Shown: in pieces, positions 39,879 to 48,456 of the stretch | How positions within the stretch are numbered: the first letter of the stretch is position 1 | Layout of the letters: every line of letters starts with the position of its first letter | Assembly (NCBI GenBank): GCA_003133245.1 | Contig: PKWM01000048.1 | Location: 1-64,000 of the forward strand | From: Rhodoferax sp. | GTDB lineage: Bacteria; Pseudomonadota; Gammaproteobacteria; Burkholderiales; Burkholderiaceae_C | Reading direction: 5' to 3' | Length of the DNA stretch: 64,000 bases | Program-made: the position numbers and the translations under genes | Notes under the pieces: model-generated | The model's input: only the letters and a program-made list of their open reading frames with translations | What the model was told of the DNA's origin: nothing | The model's database searches: none

Positions 39879-40742
39879 GTGGGCCTGCTCGCACAAATTC
39901 TCGTCAACGGCATCCTTCTGGGGGGACTGTACGCTGTCATGGCGCTCGGTCTGGCCTTGGTCTGGGGGGTGCTCAACATCGTCAATCTGGCGCATGGCGC
40001 CTTCATCATGCTGGGCGCCTATGCGTCTTGGTACCTCTACACTTACGCGCACATTGATCCGTTTCTTGGGCTGCCCATTACCGCCGTCGTCATGTTCGCT
40101 CTGGGCTACGCACTACAGCGCGGTCTGCTGAACCTGGTGATCCGGGCGCCGATGTTCAACACGCTGCTGATTACCTTCGGGCTGGAGGTGGTGTTTACCT
40201 ATCTGGCCCAACTGATGTTTTCGGCAGACTTTCGCACCATCAATCCGCCCTATGCGGGCAACAGCCTGGCCTGGGGGCCCGTGGTGCTGCCGTTGGTGCG
40301 GCTGGCCGCGTTCGGCGTAGCCATTATTCTGACCATCGGCATGTGGCTGTTTCTGCTGCACACGCGGCTCGGGCGCGCGATTCGCGCCACGGCCCAGAAC
40401 CTGGTGGCAGCGCGCCTGTACGGGGTCGAGCCGCGACACCTTTACGCCATGACGTTTGCCCTGGGCATCGCGCTGGCAGGTGCGGCGGGTGGGCTCTATG
40501 GCACGGTGTCGCAGATCAACCCCTACATCGGGGCGTCGCTCACCGCCAAATCGTTTGCCATCTCGATCATTGGCGGGCTGGATAATCCGCTGGGTGTCAT
40601 TGTGGGCGGACTGATCCTGGGGATCGTGGAGTCCCTGACCACTTTGTACATCGGCCCCACCTTCGCGGACGTCGCCAGCTTTGGCATCCTGGTGCTTGTG
40701 CTGATAGTTCGTCCGACTGGCTTACTGGGCAAGACAGCATGA
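39879..40742 (+). CDS. Liv-type ABC transporter permease (LivH family)
   Basis: The 287-residue inner-membrane protein has about eight membrane segments. It shows the LivH patterns GLLAQILVNGILLGGLYAVM and VNLAHGAFIMLGAYASW, the latter being the family hallmark. The C-terminal FAISIIGGLDNPLGVIVGGL loop contacts the ATPases. It starts with GTG 25 bases after the binding-protein gene and overlaps the next permease by 4 bases. Confidence 0.93.
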   Translation: MGLLAQILVNGILLGGLYAVMALGLALVWGVLNIVNLAHGAFIMLGAYASWYLYTYAHIDPFLGLPITAVVMFALGYALQRGLLNLVIRAPMFNTLLITFGLEVVFTYLAQLMFSADFRTINPPYAGNSLAWGPVVLPLVRLAAFGVAIILTIGMWLFLLHTRLGRAIRATAQNLVAARLYGVEPRHLYAMTFALGIALAGAAGGLYGTVSQINPYIGASLTAKSFAISIIGGLDNPLGVIVGGLILGIVESLTTLYIGPTFADVASFGILVLVLIVRPTGLLGKTA

Positions 40743-41686
40743 AGGCGTGGCACATTGGCCTGATTCTGGCTGCACTGTTGGTGCTCGCTGGCGTGCCCTG
40801 GTACGGATCGGACGTGCTCATCCAGTTCGGCATCAACGCGCTGCTGCTGGCGGTGTTGGCGCAGGGCTGGAACATCATTGGCGGTTACACCGGCTATGCT
40901 TCGTTCGGCAATTCCGTTTTTTACGGACTGGGCAGCTACGGCGTGGCCATCGCCATGGTGCAGTGGCAATTGCCGTTCGGCGTTGGCCTGGCCTTCGGTG
41001 TAGTGATGGCGGTTGTCTTTGCTGTGCTGCTGGGTCTTCCCGTGCTGCGGCTCAAGGGCCACTACTTCGCCATTGCCACGCTGGCACTGTCGCAAGTCAT
41101 GATGGCCATCGTCTCCAACATAAGCGTGGCCGGCCAAAACATCGGTTTGGTCTTGCCACCACTGAACAATGATCCGCTGTTTTATGAGTTATCGCTGGGC
41201 CTGCTGGTGATCGCGACACTGACGATCTTCTGGCTGACGCGCAGCCGTTTCGGCTTCGGGCTGATCGCCATCCGCGAAAACGAGGAAGGTGCCGCCGTCA
41301 TGGGAGTGAACACCACGCTGTACAAGGTGCTCGCATTCGCACTTTCGGGTATTTTCAGCGCCTTGGCCGGTGGCATCCACGCCTACTGGATAACGTTTCT
41401 GGATCCGGAAAGCGCCTTTGACATCAGCCTCAACGTCAAGATGATCATCATGGCCGTGTTTGGTGGTCCGGGCACGGTGCTGGGCCCGATCGTCGGTGCG
41501 CTCTCGCTGTCAGCCATCTCCGAGTTCCTGTCGAGCGAAGTGACCAGCATCGCCGGTCTGTTTTTTGGCATCGTCATCGTCGCGGCGGTGGTGCTGATGC
41601 CGCGCGGCCTGGCCGATATGCTGCGGCGTTTTCGCAAAACGGGCTGGCACTATTTCATCGAAAACATCCGGGCCCACCGGCTATGA
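40739..41686 (+). CDS. Liv-type ABC transporter permease (LivM family)
   Basis: The 315-residue inner-membrane protein has about nine membrane segments. It carries the LivM pattern GGYTGYASFGNSVFYGLGSY and the C-terminal MIIMAVFGGPGTVLGPIVGA. It pairs with the preceding LivH-type permease. Both ends overlap neighbours by 4 bases, so translation is coupled. Confidence 0.93.
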   Translation: MKAWHIGLILAALLVLAGVPWYGSDVLIQFGINALLLAVLAQGWNIIGGYTGYASFGNSVFYGLGSYGVAIAMVQWQLPFGVGLAFGVVMAVVFAVLLGLPVLRLKGHYFAIATLALSQVMMAIVSNISVAGQNIGLVLPPLNNDPLFYELSLGLLVIATLTIFWLTRSRFGFGLIAIRENEEGAAVMGVNTTLYKVLAFALSGIFSALAGGIHAYWITFLDPESAFDISLNVKMIIMAVFGGPGTVLGPIVGALSLSAISEFLSSEVTSIAGLFFGIVIVAAVVLMPRGLADMLRRFRKTGWHYFIENIRAHRL

Positions 41687-42417
41687 GCGCGCTGCTGGAA
41701 GTCAGTCATGCGACCCGGCGTTTCGCTGGGCTGATTGCCATCAATGATGTCAGCTTCACGTTGGCACCGGGTGAAATTCTTGGGCTCATTGGCCCCAACG
41801 GCGCCGGCAAGACGACACTGATCAGCCTGATCAGCGGGACGCTCGCACCGAGCGAAGGCGAGGTGCTGTTTCAGGGAGAATCAATCAATCGACTGCCGGC
41901 ATTCCGCCGCGCTCGCCTGGGCATTGGCCGCACGTTCCAGATCATGCGGCCGTTTCCCGGCTTATCGGTGCTTGATAACGTGGCCGTGGGTGCCCTGTTC
42001 GGACGCGACGGCGGCCAAACCAACATGGCGCAGGCACGCGAGCAGGCGCGTGTTTCTCTCGATTTCGTCGGGTTGGGCAAATATATCGACCAGCGGGCCG
42101 ACGAACTGGGTGGCCCGGGCCGTAAACGCCTGGAACTGGCCAAGGCACTGGCGATGCAGCCCAAGGTGTTGCTGTGCGATGAGGTCATGGCTGGCTTGAA
42201 TCACGTCGAGATCGAAGAAGTCATTGATGTCATTCGCAAAGTGCGCGATCAGGGCATCAGCGTTCTGGTGATTGAGCACGTCATCAAGGCCATCAAAAGT
42301 CTGTCGGATCGCTTGCTGGTGCTGCACCACGGGGAAAAAATCGCCGACGGCACACCCGATGCCGTGCTGTCGAATCCCGCCGTGGTGCAGGCTTATCTGG
42401 GAAAGAAACGCACATGA
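41683..42417 (+). CDS. Liv-type ABC transporter ATPase (LivG family)
   Basis: The 244-residue ATPase has Walker A GPNGAGKTT and Walker B VLLCDE followed by VMAGLN. The signature region reads ELGGPGRKRLELAKAL in place of LSGGQ. That variant (RKRLE with DEV) is seen in a subgroup of LivG proteins and does not suggest loss of function. It overlaps both neighbours by 4 bases. Confidence 0.93.
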   Translation: MSALLEVSHATRRFAGLIAINDVSFTLAPGEILGLIGPNGAGKTTLISLISGTLAPSEGEVLFQGESINRLPAFRRARLGIGRTFQIMRPFPGLSVLDNVAVGALFGRDGGQTNMAQAREQARVSLDFVGLGKYIDQRADELGGPGRKRLELAKALAMQPKVLLCDEVMAGLNHVEIEEVIDVIRKVRDQGISVLVIEHVIKAIKSLSDRLLVLHHGEKIADGTPDAVLSNPAVVQAYLGKKRT

Positions 42418-43142
42418 GCGGCTCGACCGATCGCACGCCTTTGCTAAAAGTCGAAAATCTGGGCGCTGGCTACGGAGAGATGCCCGTCCTGCATGAGGTG
42501 TCGCTGGAAGTCTACCCGGCCGAAATGGTGGCACTCGTCGGCAGCAATGGTGCCGGCAAGACGACCCTGTTGCGAGCACTGTCGCGCTTGCTGCCCTGCA
42601 CTGGCAGCATTGTCATGAATGGGCACGAGCTGGCCGGCCTGACGCCGGATCAGGCATTCGGCCTGGGTCTGGTGCAAGTGCCGGAAGGTCGCCAGTTGTT
42701 TGATCGCATGACCGTGCAGGACAATTTGCTGATGGGTGGCTACCGGCGCCAGAACAAAGCGGCCGTCACGCGCGATTTGGACAAGATGTACGCCTTGTTC
42801 CCGCGCCTGTCGGAACGGCGCAGTCAACTGGCTGGCAGCATGTCGGGTGGCGAGCAACAGATGTGTGCGATGGCGCGCGCCTTGATGGCCGCACCGGTGC
42901 TGATGATGGTCGATGAAATGAGCCTGGGGTTGGCGCCCGTCGTGGTGGAGCAGCTGATGGATGTGCTCGCTGCCATTCAACGTGACGGCGTAACCGTTTT
43001 GCTGGTTGAGCAGGACGTACAACTGGCGTTGTCCGGCGCAGACCGTGGCTACGTGATGGAAACCGGTCGTATTATGCACAGCGGGCTCGCCAAAGACTTG
43101 ATCGATGACCCGGTAGTTCAGCAGGCTTATTTGGGCTTTTAG
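42414..43142 (+). CDS. Liv-type ABC transporter ATPase (LivF family)
   Basis: The 242-residue ATPase has Walker A GSNGAGKTT, signature MSGGEQQMCAMARAL and Walker B VLMMVDE followed by MSLGLAP, all typical of LivF. It forms the heterodimeric motor with the LivG-type protein. It is the last gene of the operon and is followed by a degenerate palindromic repeat. Confidence 0.94.
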   Translation: MSGSTDRTPLLKVENLGAGYGEMPVLHEVSLEVYPAEMVALVGSNGAGKTTLLRALSRLLPCTGSIVMNGHELAGLTPDQAFGLGLVQVPEGRQLFDRMTVQDNLLMGGYRRQNKAAVTRDLDKMYALFPRLSERRSQLAGSMSGGEQQMCAMARALMAAPVLMMVDEMSLGLAPVVVEQLMDVLAAIQRDGVTVLLVEQDVQLALSGADRGYVMETGRIMHSGLAKDLIDDPVVQQAYLGF

Positions 43143-43195
43143 CCTTTCGGTTCGACGATTCAAACCCGTTAACCTGGCAAGAAAAACAATCCGAA

Positions 43196-43282
43196 ATAGC
43201 GCTTGCGATTAGCAAAAAGCGCAACGCCGCCGACCGCCCGAGACCGAGCTATCAGATGCCGTAAGGAGTTATACAGAGCATC
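43196..43282. repeat. MITE-like palindromic repeat, copy 3 (truncated, inverted)
   Basis: About 87 bases align with the half of copies 1 and 2 next to their left end, read in the opposite orientation. It includes CGCCGACCGCCCGAG-type core bases and the terminal GAGTTATACAGAGCATC (43266-43282, one base off the consensus). The other terminal repeat is missing and the inner stem is decayed. It lies between the convergent livF-type gene and the dctR-type gene and touches the latter's stop codon. Confidence 0.7.
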
Positions 43283-43283
43283 C

Positions 43284-43898
43284 CTAGATCTTATAACGAC
43301 CAAGTTTGTGCGCCAGCTCAATTGCCGATGTCACTTCCATTTTTTTAAAAATGTTGGCGCGATGAAACTCCACCGTGCGCTGGGTAATGCCCAGGTGGTG
43401 AGCGGTCGTTTTGTTGTAGTGCCCTTTGATCAACTCGTCCAGCACCTCGCGTTCGCGCGGGCTCAGGCTGGCCAGCGCTTGCTGTAGGTGGTGAGCCTGG
43501 CGCGTCTCATCACTCAGTACCGACGCCGCAGCCAGAGCCTGCTCTACCTTGTCCACCAACACATTGTTCTGAAAAGGTTTTTCCAGAAAGTCCCAAGCCC
43601 CGTTTTTGACAGCCGCCACGGCCATGCTGACATCGCCGTGTCCGGTCAAAAACAGTATTGGCCAGGGGCAACCCAGGGCTTTGAGCTCCTCAAAAGTGCT
43701 CAGACCTGACAGCGGTTCCATTCGGATGTCCAGCAGCACTACGGCATGACCCCAGTGGGGCATGCGCGCGCGCACCGCTTCCAGGAAAACGTCCCCCCCT
43801 GCCCAGGTCCCGGCTTGGTGACCGCGCGAGTCGAACAGCCAGGCCAGGCCATCACGAAAATCGGCGTCGTCGTCAACAATGTGAATTGCGGGAATCAT
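43284..43898 (-). CDS. dctR: FixJ/DctR-type response regulator
   Basis: The 204-residue protein has a receiver domain (acidic pocket HIVDDDADFRD, phospho-acceptor Asp in VVLLDIRM, Lys in FLEKPFQ). A LuxR-type helix-turn-helix follows (LSPREREVLDELIKGHYNKT, GITQRTVEFHR). It is a cytoplasmic transcription regulator, paired with the histidine kinase gene that it overlaps by 4 bases. The adjacent DctP genes suggest C4-dicarboxylate or related TRAP control. The name dctR is by analogy. Confidence 0.88.
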   Translation of the reverse strand: MIPAIHIVDDDADFRDGLAWLFDSRGHQAGTWAGGDVFLEAVRARMPHWGHAVVLLDIRMEPLSGLSTFEELKALGCPWPILFLTGHGDVSMAVAAVKNGAWDFLEKPFQNNVLVDKVEQALAAASVLSDETRQAHHLQQALASLSPREREVLDELIKGHYNKTTAHHLGITQRTVEFHRANIFKKMEVTSAIELAHKLGRYKI

Positions 43899-45937
43899 GC
43901 GCTATTGTCCTGCTCTGGCTGTGAGTTTGCACTCTGCCCGGACAGCGGGAGCCACAACGTGAACTGGGCACCGCCCAGAACCGGGTCACGTCCCACATCG
44001 ATGCGGCCATGATGTGCCTCAAGCACCGACCGGCAAATGGCCAAACCCATGCCCATACCCCCTGCCGAGGTACTGAAAAACGCAGCAAATATCTGCTCCT
44101 GCTGCTCCTCGTTTACCCCCGGCCCACTGTCACCCACCGCGATCCCGACCAGGGTCTTGTCCTCTTCGATGTGCACCCGTACCCGCGCTGGCGAACCACT
44201 CAGTGGTGCCCACTGCAAGGCATTGGCCAGCACGTTGTGCACCGCATGCTCCAGCAACAAGGCATCGGCATCGACCCACACCGGCCCCTGGTCCAATGCA
44301 AGCTCAAGGCTGACCTGGCTCTGCGTCTGGTACGGGGTCATCGTCCCGCGCATGAATGCCACAAGATCCAGGGGTTGACGCGACATTTCACGCCGCCTGG
44401 CAAAGGCGTTGACACGTTTGATGATGCGTCCGGATTTGTCTGCTAACCGCTCCATCCGTTCGACTACAGGCATCACCTCTGCCAGTGAGATGCGCCCACC
44501 GCGCAGTCGGTTGAGCAAGCCGTTGGCAAAACTGCTGAGCGCGCCCAGCGGCTGGTTGAGCTCGTGCGCCAGGGTCGATGCCACTTCGCCCACAGCCACC
44601 AGCCGACCCGAGGCTTGCAGCCGCTCTTGCTGGCGCGCCGCCATGCGCGCGGCGCGCTTGCGTTCGCTGATATCCAGCACCGAACTCATCCACCCGATTT
44701 GTTCGCCGCTGGCCGTGTTCAAAGGGGCCTCGTGAATCAAAACGTCCAACAGGTGTCCATCGCGGTGCTGAAATTGCACCTCGACTCCGCCGTCATGCGT
44801 GCCTTGGGCAATGATGTCGTGGTGCAGCAGTTTGAGTTCATGGGACTGGTCCGCCGGCCAGTAAGGCAGGGGCGTCGATTGGCCCACCAGTTCGGGCGGC
44901 GTGTAGCCGACCAAGCTGCAAAATGCCTCATTGACATAAAGAATTTTTCCGCTGCGATCCCATGCCCGCAGACCTATGGTTACCGAATTTTCCATGGCTG
45001 TGCGCAAAACCACCTGAGTCTGGAACAGAGCCTGCACCTGTTGGCGCTTGACAAAGTCGCGCCGCAACGCCCATAAGCTGACCAGCATGCCCGACAAAAA
45101 CAACAGCGCCACCAGAAAAAATATACGCGGCACAGTGGCTGGTGGGGAGCCAACGGGAGTCACTTCCAGAAAAAGGTCGGCACCTGGCAAGTTCATTGCA
45201 ACACGGTAAGATTTGTTGATCCTTTCATCGTCGGGTGGCCCCTTCACCTCATCGGTCACGAGGCGAACCACATGTTCTTGCGCAAACCAGGTCGGCACCA
45301 AAGCCGCAATCGCCCGATTCAGTGACAAGGCGGCCAGGTAATTGCCGACGAATTGCCCTCGATCAAAAAATGGCACGGCCAGCCAGACTACATCGGTGAG
45401 CGCACCATCAGAGCGCTGCATCAAACCCGCATAAGCAGAACGCCGCAAACCCCGTGTCGTCTCTTGCATGATGGCTAGCGCTTGTGCATTGGCCGCTTGT
45501 GCGGCCCAGTCGAGTTGCCAACGCTGCGTGCCCACTCTGGCATCATTACTCAGGCCCGCTGCCAGCCAACCATGTGAGAGCACTACGCCGGGCTCACGCC
45601 ACAACAGCCCACCCTGCATCGTTGCGGTGTTGTTCTCGCCCGCACCCAGCACGGTTTGACGGGCCAGCACCAGCAAATCATCCTCAATCCGCCTGAAATG
45701 AAACTGCACACTCTGCTCAAGCCACTGAGCGTCAGCCGCGCGACTTCGAGCCTCCTCGTCCGCCTCAAAGGTGTTAAGGTACAACACCAACGTGACAACC
45801 GATGCCACCAACAACAGCAACAAACCCAGTAACCACAACAAAGTACGCCGGTTGCGACTGGTGTGACTGGGCATCGCTTGTTGCAACAGGGCAAAGTCGA
45901 GTGACTGATTAGCAGGAGTGGATTGAGTTTTAAGCAT
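43895..45937 (-). CDS. dctS: Membrane sensor histidine kinase (DctS type)
   Basis: From the ATG at 45937 the protein has 680 residues. It has one membrane segment about 33-55, a periplasmic sensor region of about 230 residues, a second membrane segment about 280-300 (FFLVALLFLSGMLVSLWALR), and a PAS domain. HisKA follows with the H box LAHELNQPLGALSSFANGLL, and then HATPase with NVLANALQWAP, GDSGPGV and GGMGMGLAICRSVLEAHHG. The frame is open up to 45973, but that start would overlap the divergent dctP1 gene. It is coupled to dctR. The periplasmic sensor probably reads a dicarboxylate or a loaded DctP protein. Confidence 0.87.
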   Translation of the reverse strand: MLKTQSTPANQSLDFALLQQAMPSHTSRNRRTLLWLLGLLLLLVASVVTLVLYLNTFEADEEARSRAADAQWLEQSVQFHFRRIEDDLLVLARQTVLGAGENNTATMQGGLLWREPGVVLSHGWLAAGLSNDARVGTQRWQLDWAAQAANAQALAIMQETTRGLRRSAYAGLMQRSDGALTDVVWLAVPFFDRGQFVGNYLAALSLNRAIAALVPTWFAQEHVVRLVTDEVKGPPDDERINKSYRVAMNLPGADLFLEVTPVGSPPATVPRIFFLVALLFLSGMLVSLWALRRDFVKRQQVQALFQTQVVLRTAMENSVTIGLRAWDRSGKILYVNEAFCSLVGYTPPELVGQSTPLPYWPADQSHELKLLHHDIIAQGTHDGGVEVQFQHRDGHLLDVLIHEAPLNTASGEQIGWMSSVLDISERKRAARMAARQQERLQASGRLVAVGEVASTLAHELNQPLGALSSFANGLLNRLRGGRISLAEVMPVVERMERLADKSGRIIKRVNAFARRREMSRQPLDLVAFMRGTMTPYQTQSQVSLELALDQGPVWVDADALLLEHAVHNVLANALQWAPLSGSPARVRVHIEEDKTLVGIAVGDSGPGVNEEQQEQIFAAFFSTSAGGMGMGLAICRSVLEAHHGRIDVGRDPVLGGAQFTLWLPLSGQSANSQPEQDNSA

Positions 45938-45971
45938 TGTTATTGAGACAAGTCCCCGCATAATAGCCAGC

Positions 45972-47027
45972 ATGTCCGCTCTTGACTTATCTGCCCTTAT
46001 TCGTCGCCGTCAGTACTTGCGCGGTGTTACGGCATCCGTTTTGGCGCCAGCCCTGATATCTTCGCTGGTACCCCGCTCTGCCCTGGCAGCGTCAGGCAAG
46101 GGCGTCACACTGCGGTTTTCCCATGTGGTCGCCGAGGAGACCCCGAAAGGACTGGCCGCAAATCGATTCAAGGTGCTGGTCGAACAACGCTCTGGCGGAC
46201 GCATCCGGGTACTGATTTACCCTGACACCCAACTCTACGGCGACGCCGACGAGATGCAAGCCCTGCAACTCGGTGCGGTGGACATGCTGGCGCCGTCTTT
46301 GTCAAAATTCGGGCCCATCGGGTTTCCAGAATTCGAGATGTTTGACCTGCCGTTCTTGTTTGGCCAGGTAGCCGATGTGCGCCGCATCACCCAGGGTCCA
46401 TTGGGGCAGCGTTTGCTGGAGCGCCTGAAACGCCATGGGATGATTGGACTGGGCTACTTTGACAACGGTTTCAAACAAATGAGCGCTAACCGCCCGCTGC
46501 TCAGTCCCGCCGACTTCGTCGGTCTGCGAATGCGGATACAGGCCTCACGAGTGATTGCAGCGCAAATGCGCGCGCTCGGCGCGCAACCAGTGAGCCTGCC
46601 TTTCAGTGAAACACGCCAGGCACTGGAGGCAGGAGTGGTCGATGGCACCGAGAACCCGATCTCCAACTTTTGGACCCAGCGCATGGACGAAGTGCAAACC
46701 GATCTCAGCCTGACCGAGCATGGCTATCTGGGCTATGCGGTGGTGGTCAATCAGCGTTTCTGGCTTAGCCTCTCCCTGGATGACCGTGAACTGCTGGAGC
46801 AGGCCTTACGCGAGGCGCTGGCCTATGGCAACAAAATTGCGGACGCGCAAAACGACAAGGCACTGGCGGCGTTGCGTCAAGCTGGCACCACCCGTATCCA
46901 TGTTTTAAGCGAGGCCCAGCGTGAGCGCCTGCGCCACGCTGTTGAGCCAGTGCACAAGGCGCTCGCAAGTCGAATCGGCCTGTCCTGGATAAACGCCATG
47001 CGGGATGCCCTGAATCAACATACCTAG
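45972..47027 (+). CDS. TRAP transporter substrate-binding protein (DctP family), copy 1, Tat-type signal
   Basis: The 351-residue precursor begins with a twin-arginine-like signal (LIRRRQYLRGVTASVLAPAL, cut near ALAA). A DctP fold follows with TLRFSHVVAEETPKG, the ligand-arginine region FVGLRMRIQASRV and GVVDGTENPISNFWTQRMDE. It starts 34 bases from the divergent dctS gene. It is clearly related to copy 2 downstream but shares none of its exact DNA stretches of any length. Pairing with dctS suggests it may serve as a periplasmic co-sensor as well as, or instead of, a transporter component. Confidence 0.88.
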   Translation: MSALDLSALIRRRQYLRGVTASVLAPALISSLVPRSALAASGKGVTLRFSHVVAEETPKGLAANRFKVLVEQRSGGRIRVLIYPDTQLYGDADEMQALQLGAVDMLAPSLSKFGPIGFPEFEMFDLPFLFGQVADVRRITQGPLGQRLLERLKRHGMIGLGYFDNGFKQMSANRPLLSPADFVGLRMRIQASRVIAAQMRALGAQPVSLPFSETRQALEAGVVDGTENPISNFWTQRMDEVQTDLSLTEHGYLGYAVVVNQRFWLSLSLDDRELLEQALREALAYGNKIADAQNDKALAALRQAGTTRIHVLSEAQRERLRHAVEPVHKALASRIGLSWINAMRDALNQHT

Positions 47028-47111
47028 TACTAGGGTTAACCCGAGCTGTTGAACGCCACAGTTGTCACGTTGGCGAAGGTCCTCTAACCTTCTATTAATT
47101 GTTGGATTGAA

Positions 47112-47128
47112 CCTCCTCGTTTTGGAGG
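47112..47128 (+). promoter_or_regulatory. Small hairpin covering the ribosome binding site of a 28-codon frame
   Basis: CCTCC (47112-47116) can pair with GGAGG (47124-47128) across the 7-base loop TCGTTTT. The GGAGG is a perfect ribosome binding site placed 5 bases before the ATG at 47134, so the hairpin could hide it. The stem is short, so the effect would be weak on its own. Confidence 0.35.
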
Positions 47129-47133
47129 CATTT

Positions 47134-47220
47134 ATGAAACTGAAATTGTTACCAGGAGTTTGGGCGACAGGAGTATTTGGACGCGTCTGCCTTGCAGATG
47201 GGTTTCGTGCAGATTTTTGA
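47134..47220 (+). CDS. Possible 28-residue leader peptide upstream of dctP copy 2
   Basis: The frame encodes MKLKLLPGVWATGVFGRVCL followed by ADGFRADF and is preceded by a perfect GGAGG at 5 bases. I do not recognise the peptide. Its last third is read from a 30-base copy of a dctP2 segment (see the remnant at 47185-47214) in another frame, so the frame may be a chance product of that relic. The gap 47028-47304 otherwise holds no gene. Confidence 0.35.
   Translation: MKLKLLPGVWATGVFGRVCLADGFRADF
47185..47214 (+). pseudogene. Short relic of a dctP-type gene
   Basis: Thirty bases match dctP copy 2 at 47523-47552 with a single T/C difference (GTCTGCCTTGCAGATGGG and following). That segment encodes SALQMGSVQ in dctP2. 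dctP1 differs more at this place. The relic suggests an earlier duplication or rearrangement of dctP sequence in the gap. Confidence 0.55.
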
Positions 47221-47304
47221 GAACTAGACTCGTAGTAAATAGAGTTGAGCTTGAGCAGACTGTTGTACCGCAGAGTTTCTTTTACTTTAATTAGGAGATA
47301 TCAG

Positions 47305-48303
47305 ATGAAGATTTCCAGACTATTTCTAGGTTTGCTGGTCAGTTGCGCGGCCTTGTCGGCCAGCGCCCAGACCATCATCAAGTTCAGCCACGTGGTGGCG
47401 GTGGACACGCCCAAGGGACAAGCCGCTTTATTCTTTGCCAAAAGGGCGGGCGAACTGACCAAGGGTAAGGTCAAGGTCGAGGTCTATGCCAACAGTTCCT
47501 TGTACAAGGACGGCGAAGAGATGTCTGCCTTGCAGATGGGTTCCGTGCAGATGCTGGCACCCTCGCTGGCCAAGTTTGGCCCGCTCGGTGTGAAAGAGTT
47601 CGAAGCTTTTGACTTCCCCTTCATATTTGACGACACGGCCGAGTTGCACAAAATCACGATGGGCCCGGTCGGTGCAGCCATGCTGGCCAAGCTGGAGCCC
47701 AAGGGCATCAAAGGTCTGGCTTACTGGGATAACGGCTTCAAGTCGTTCTCGGCCAACACACCACTCAAGATGCCTGCCGACTACAAGGGCAAAAAGTTCC
47801 GTATCCAATCCTCCAAGGTGCTGGAAGAGCAAATTCGCTCGGTCGGCGGTATTCCGCAGGTAATGGCTTTCTCCGAAGTTTATCAAGCACTGCAAACCGG
47901 CGTGGTCGATGGCACCGAGAACCCGATCTCCAACTTCTACACCCAGAAAATGCATGAAGTGCAAAAGTACCTCTCGATCACCAACCACGGCTACCTCGGC
48001 TATGCCGTCATAGCCAACAAGAAATTCTGGGACAGCTTGCCAGCTGACGTGCGTAGCCAGTTGGAACAGGCGATGAAGGAAGCCACTGTTTATGCCAACC
48101 AGATTGCACAAGAAGAAAATGATAAATCTCTGGCCGGCGTAAAAGCCAGCGGCAAGACCACGGTTTACGTGCCCAGCAAGGAAGAACGTTTTGCCCTGAA
48201 AAAGGCCATGGCCTCGGTGCACATCAAGATGGCAGACCGTGTCGGCAAGGAAACACTCCAGGAGTTCTACAAGGCCACCGGTTTTGACCCCACCAAGCTT
48301 TAA
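47305..48303 (+). CDS. dctP: TRAP transporter substrate-binding protein (DctP family), copy 2
   Basis: The 332-residue precursor has a standard Sec signal (MKISRLFLGLLVSCAALSAS, cut near ASAQ). The DctP fold shows IIKFSHVVAVDTPKG, GKKFRIQSSKVLEEQ and TGVVDGTENPISNFYTQKMH. It binds a C4-dicarboxylate-like ligand in the periplasm and delivers it to the DctQM permease encoded downstream. The ATG at 47305 follows AGGAG by 8 bases. A palindromic repeat separates it from dctQ. Confidence 0.93.
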   Translation: MKISRLFLGLLVSCAALSASAQTIIKFSHVVAVDTPKGQAALFFAKRAGELTKGKVKVEVYANSSLYKDGEEMSALQMGSVQMLAPSLAKFGPLGVKEFEAFDFPFIFDDTAELHKITMGPVGAAMLAKLEPKGIKGLAYWDNGFKSFSANTPLKMPADYKGKKFRIQSSKVLEEQIRSVGGIPQVMAFSEVYQALQTGVVDGTENPISNFYTQKMHEVQKYLSITNHGYLGYAVIANKKFWDSLPADVRSQLEQAMKEATVYANQIAQEENDKSLAGVKASGKTTVYVPSKEERFALKKAMASVHIKMADRVGKETLQEFYKATGFDPTKL

Positions 48304-48310
48304 GTTTCAC

Positions 48311-48389
48311 CGTCATTGCGAGGAGAGTAACGACGTGGCAATCCACCAAGTCCGGGGCCATGGATTGCCGCGCTACGCTCGCAATGACG
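48311..48389. repeat. Interspersed palindromic repeat (CGTCATTGCGAG type), copy A
   Basis: Seventy-nine bases bounded by perfect 12-base inverted ends CGTCATTGCGAG / CTCGCAATGACG. An inner pair TGGCAATCCA / TGGATTGCC makes a nested stem. It lies between dctP2 and dctQ, where a stable stem could protect the upstream mRNA and lower permease expression. A second copy follows dctM. Confidence 0.8.
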
Positions 48390-48456
48390 AGATTTGGTCC
48401 GCGTCCAATATCTTCGTAATTTCCATTTTCCCTGACACTGTGTCGGAGTTCCAATC

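Noticed and set aside
38667-40052. Long 461-codon open frame on the minus strand across the Liv-type binding-protein gene
   Set aside because: It is antisense to a clear coding gene with a signal peptide, has no family similarity, and arises from GC-rich third-position bias.
42120-42180. Non-canonical signature (GGPGRKRLE) and DEV in the LivG-type ATPase as evidence of inactivity
   Set aside because: The RKRLE/DEV form is familiar from a LivG subgroup, and all nucleotide-binding motifs are otherwise present.
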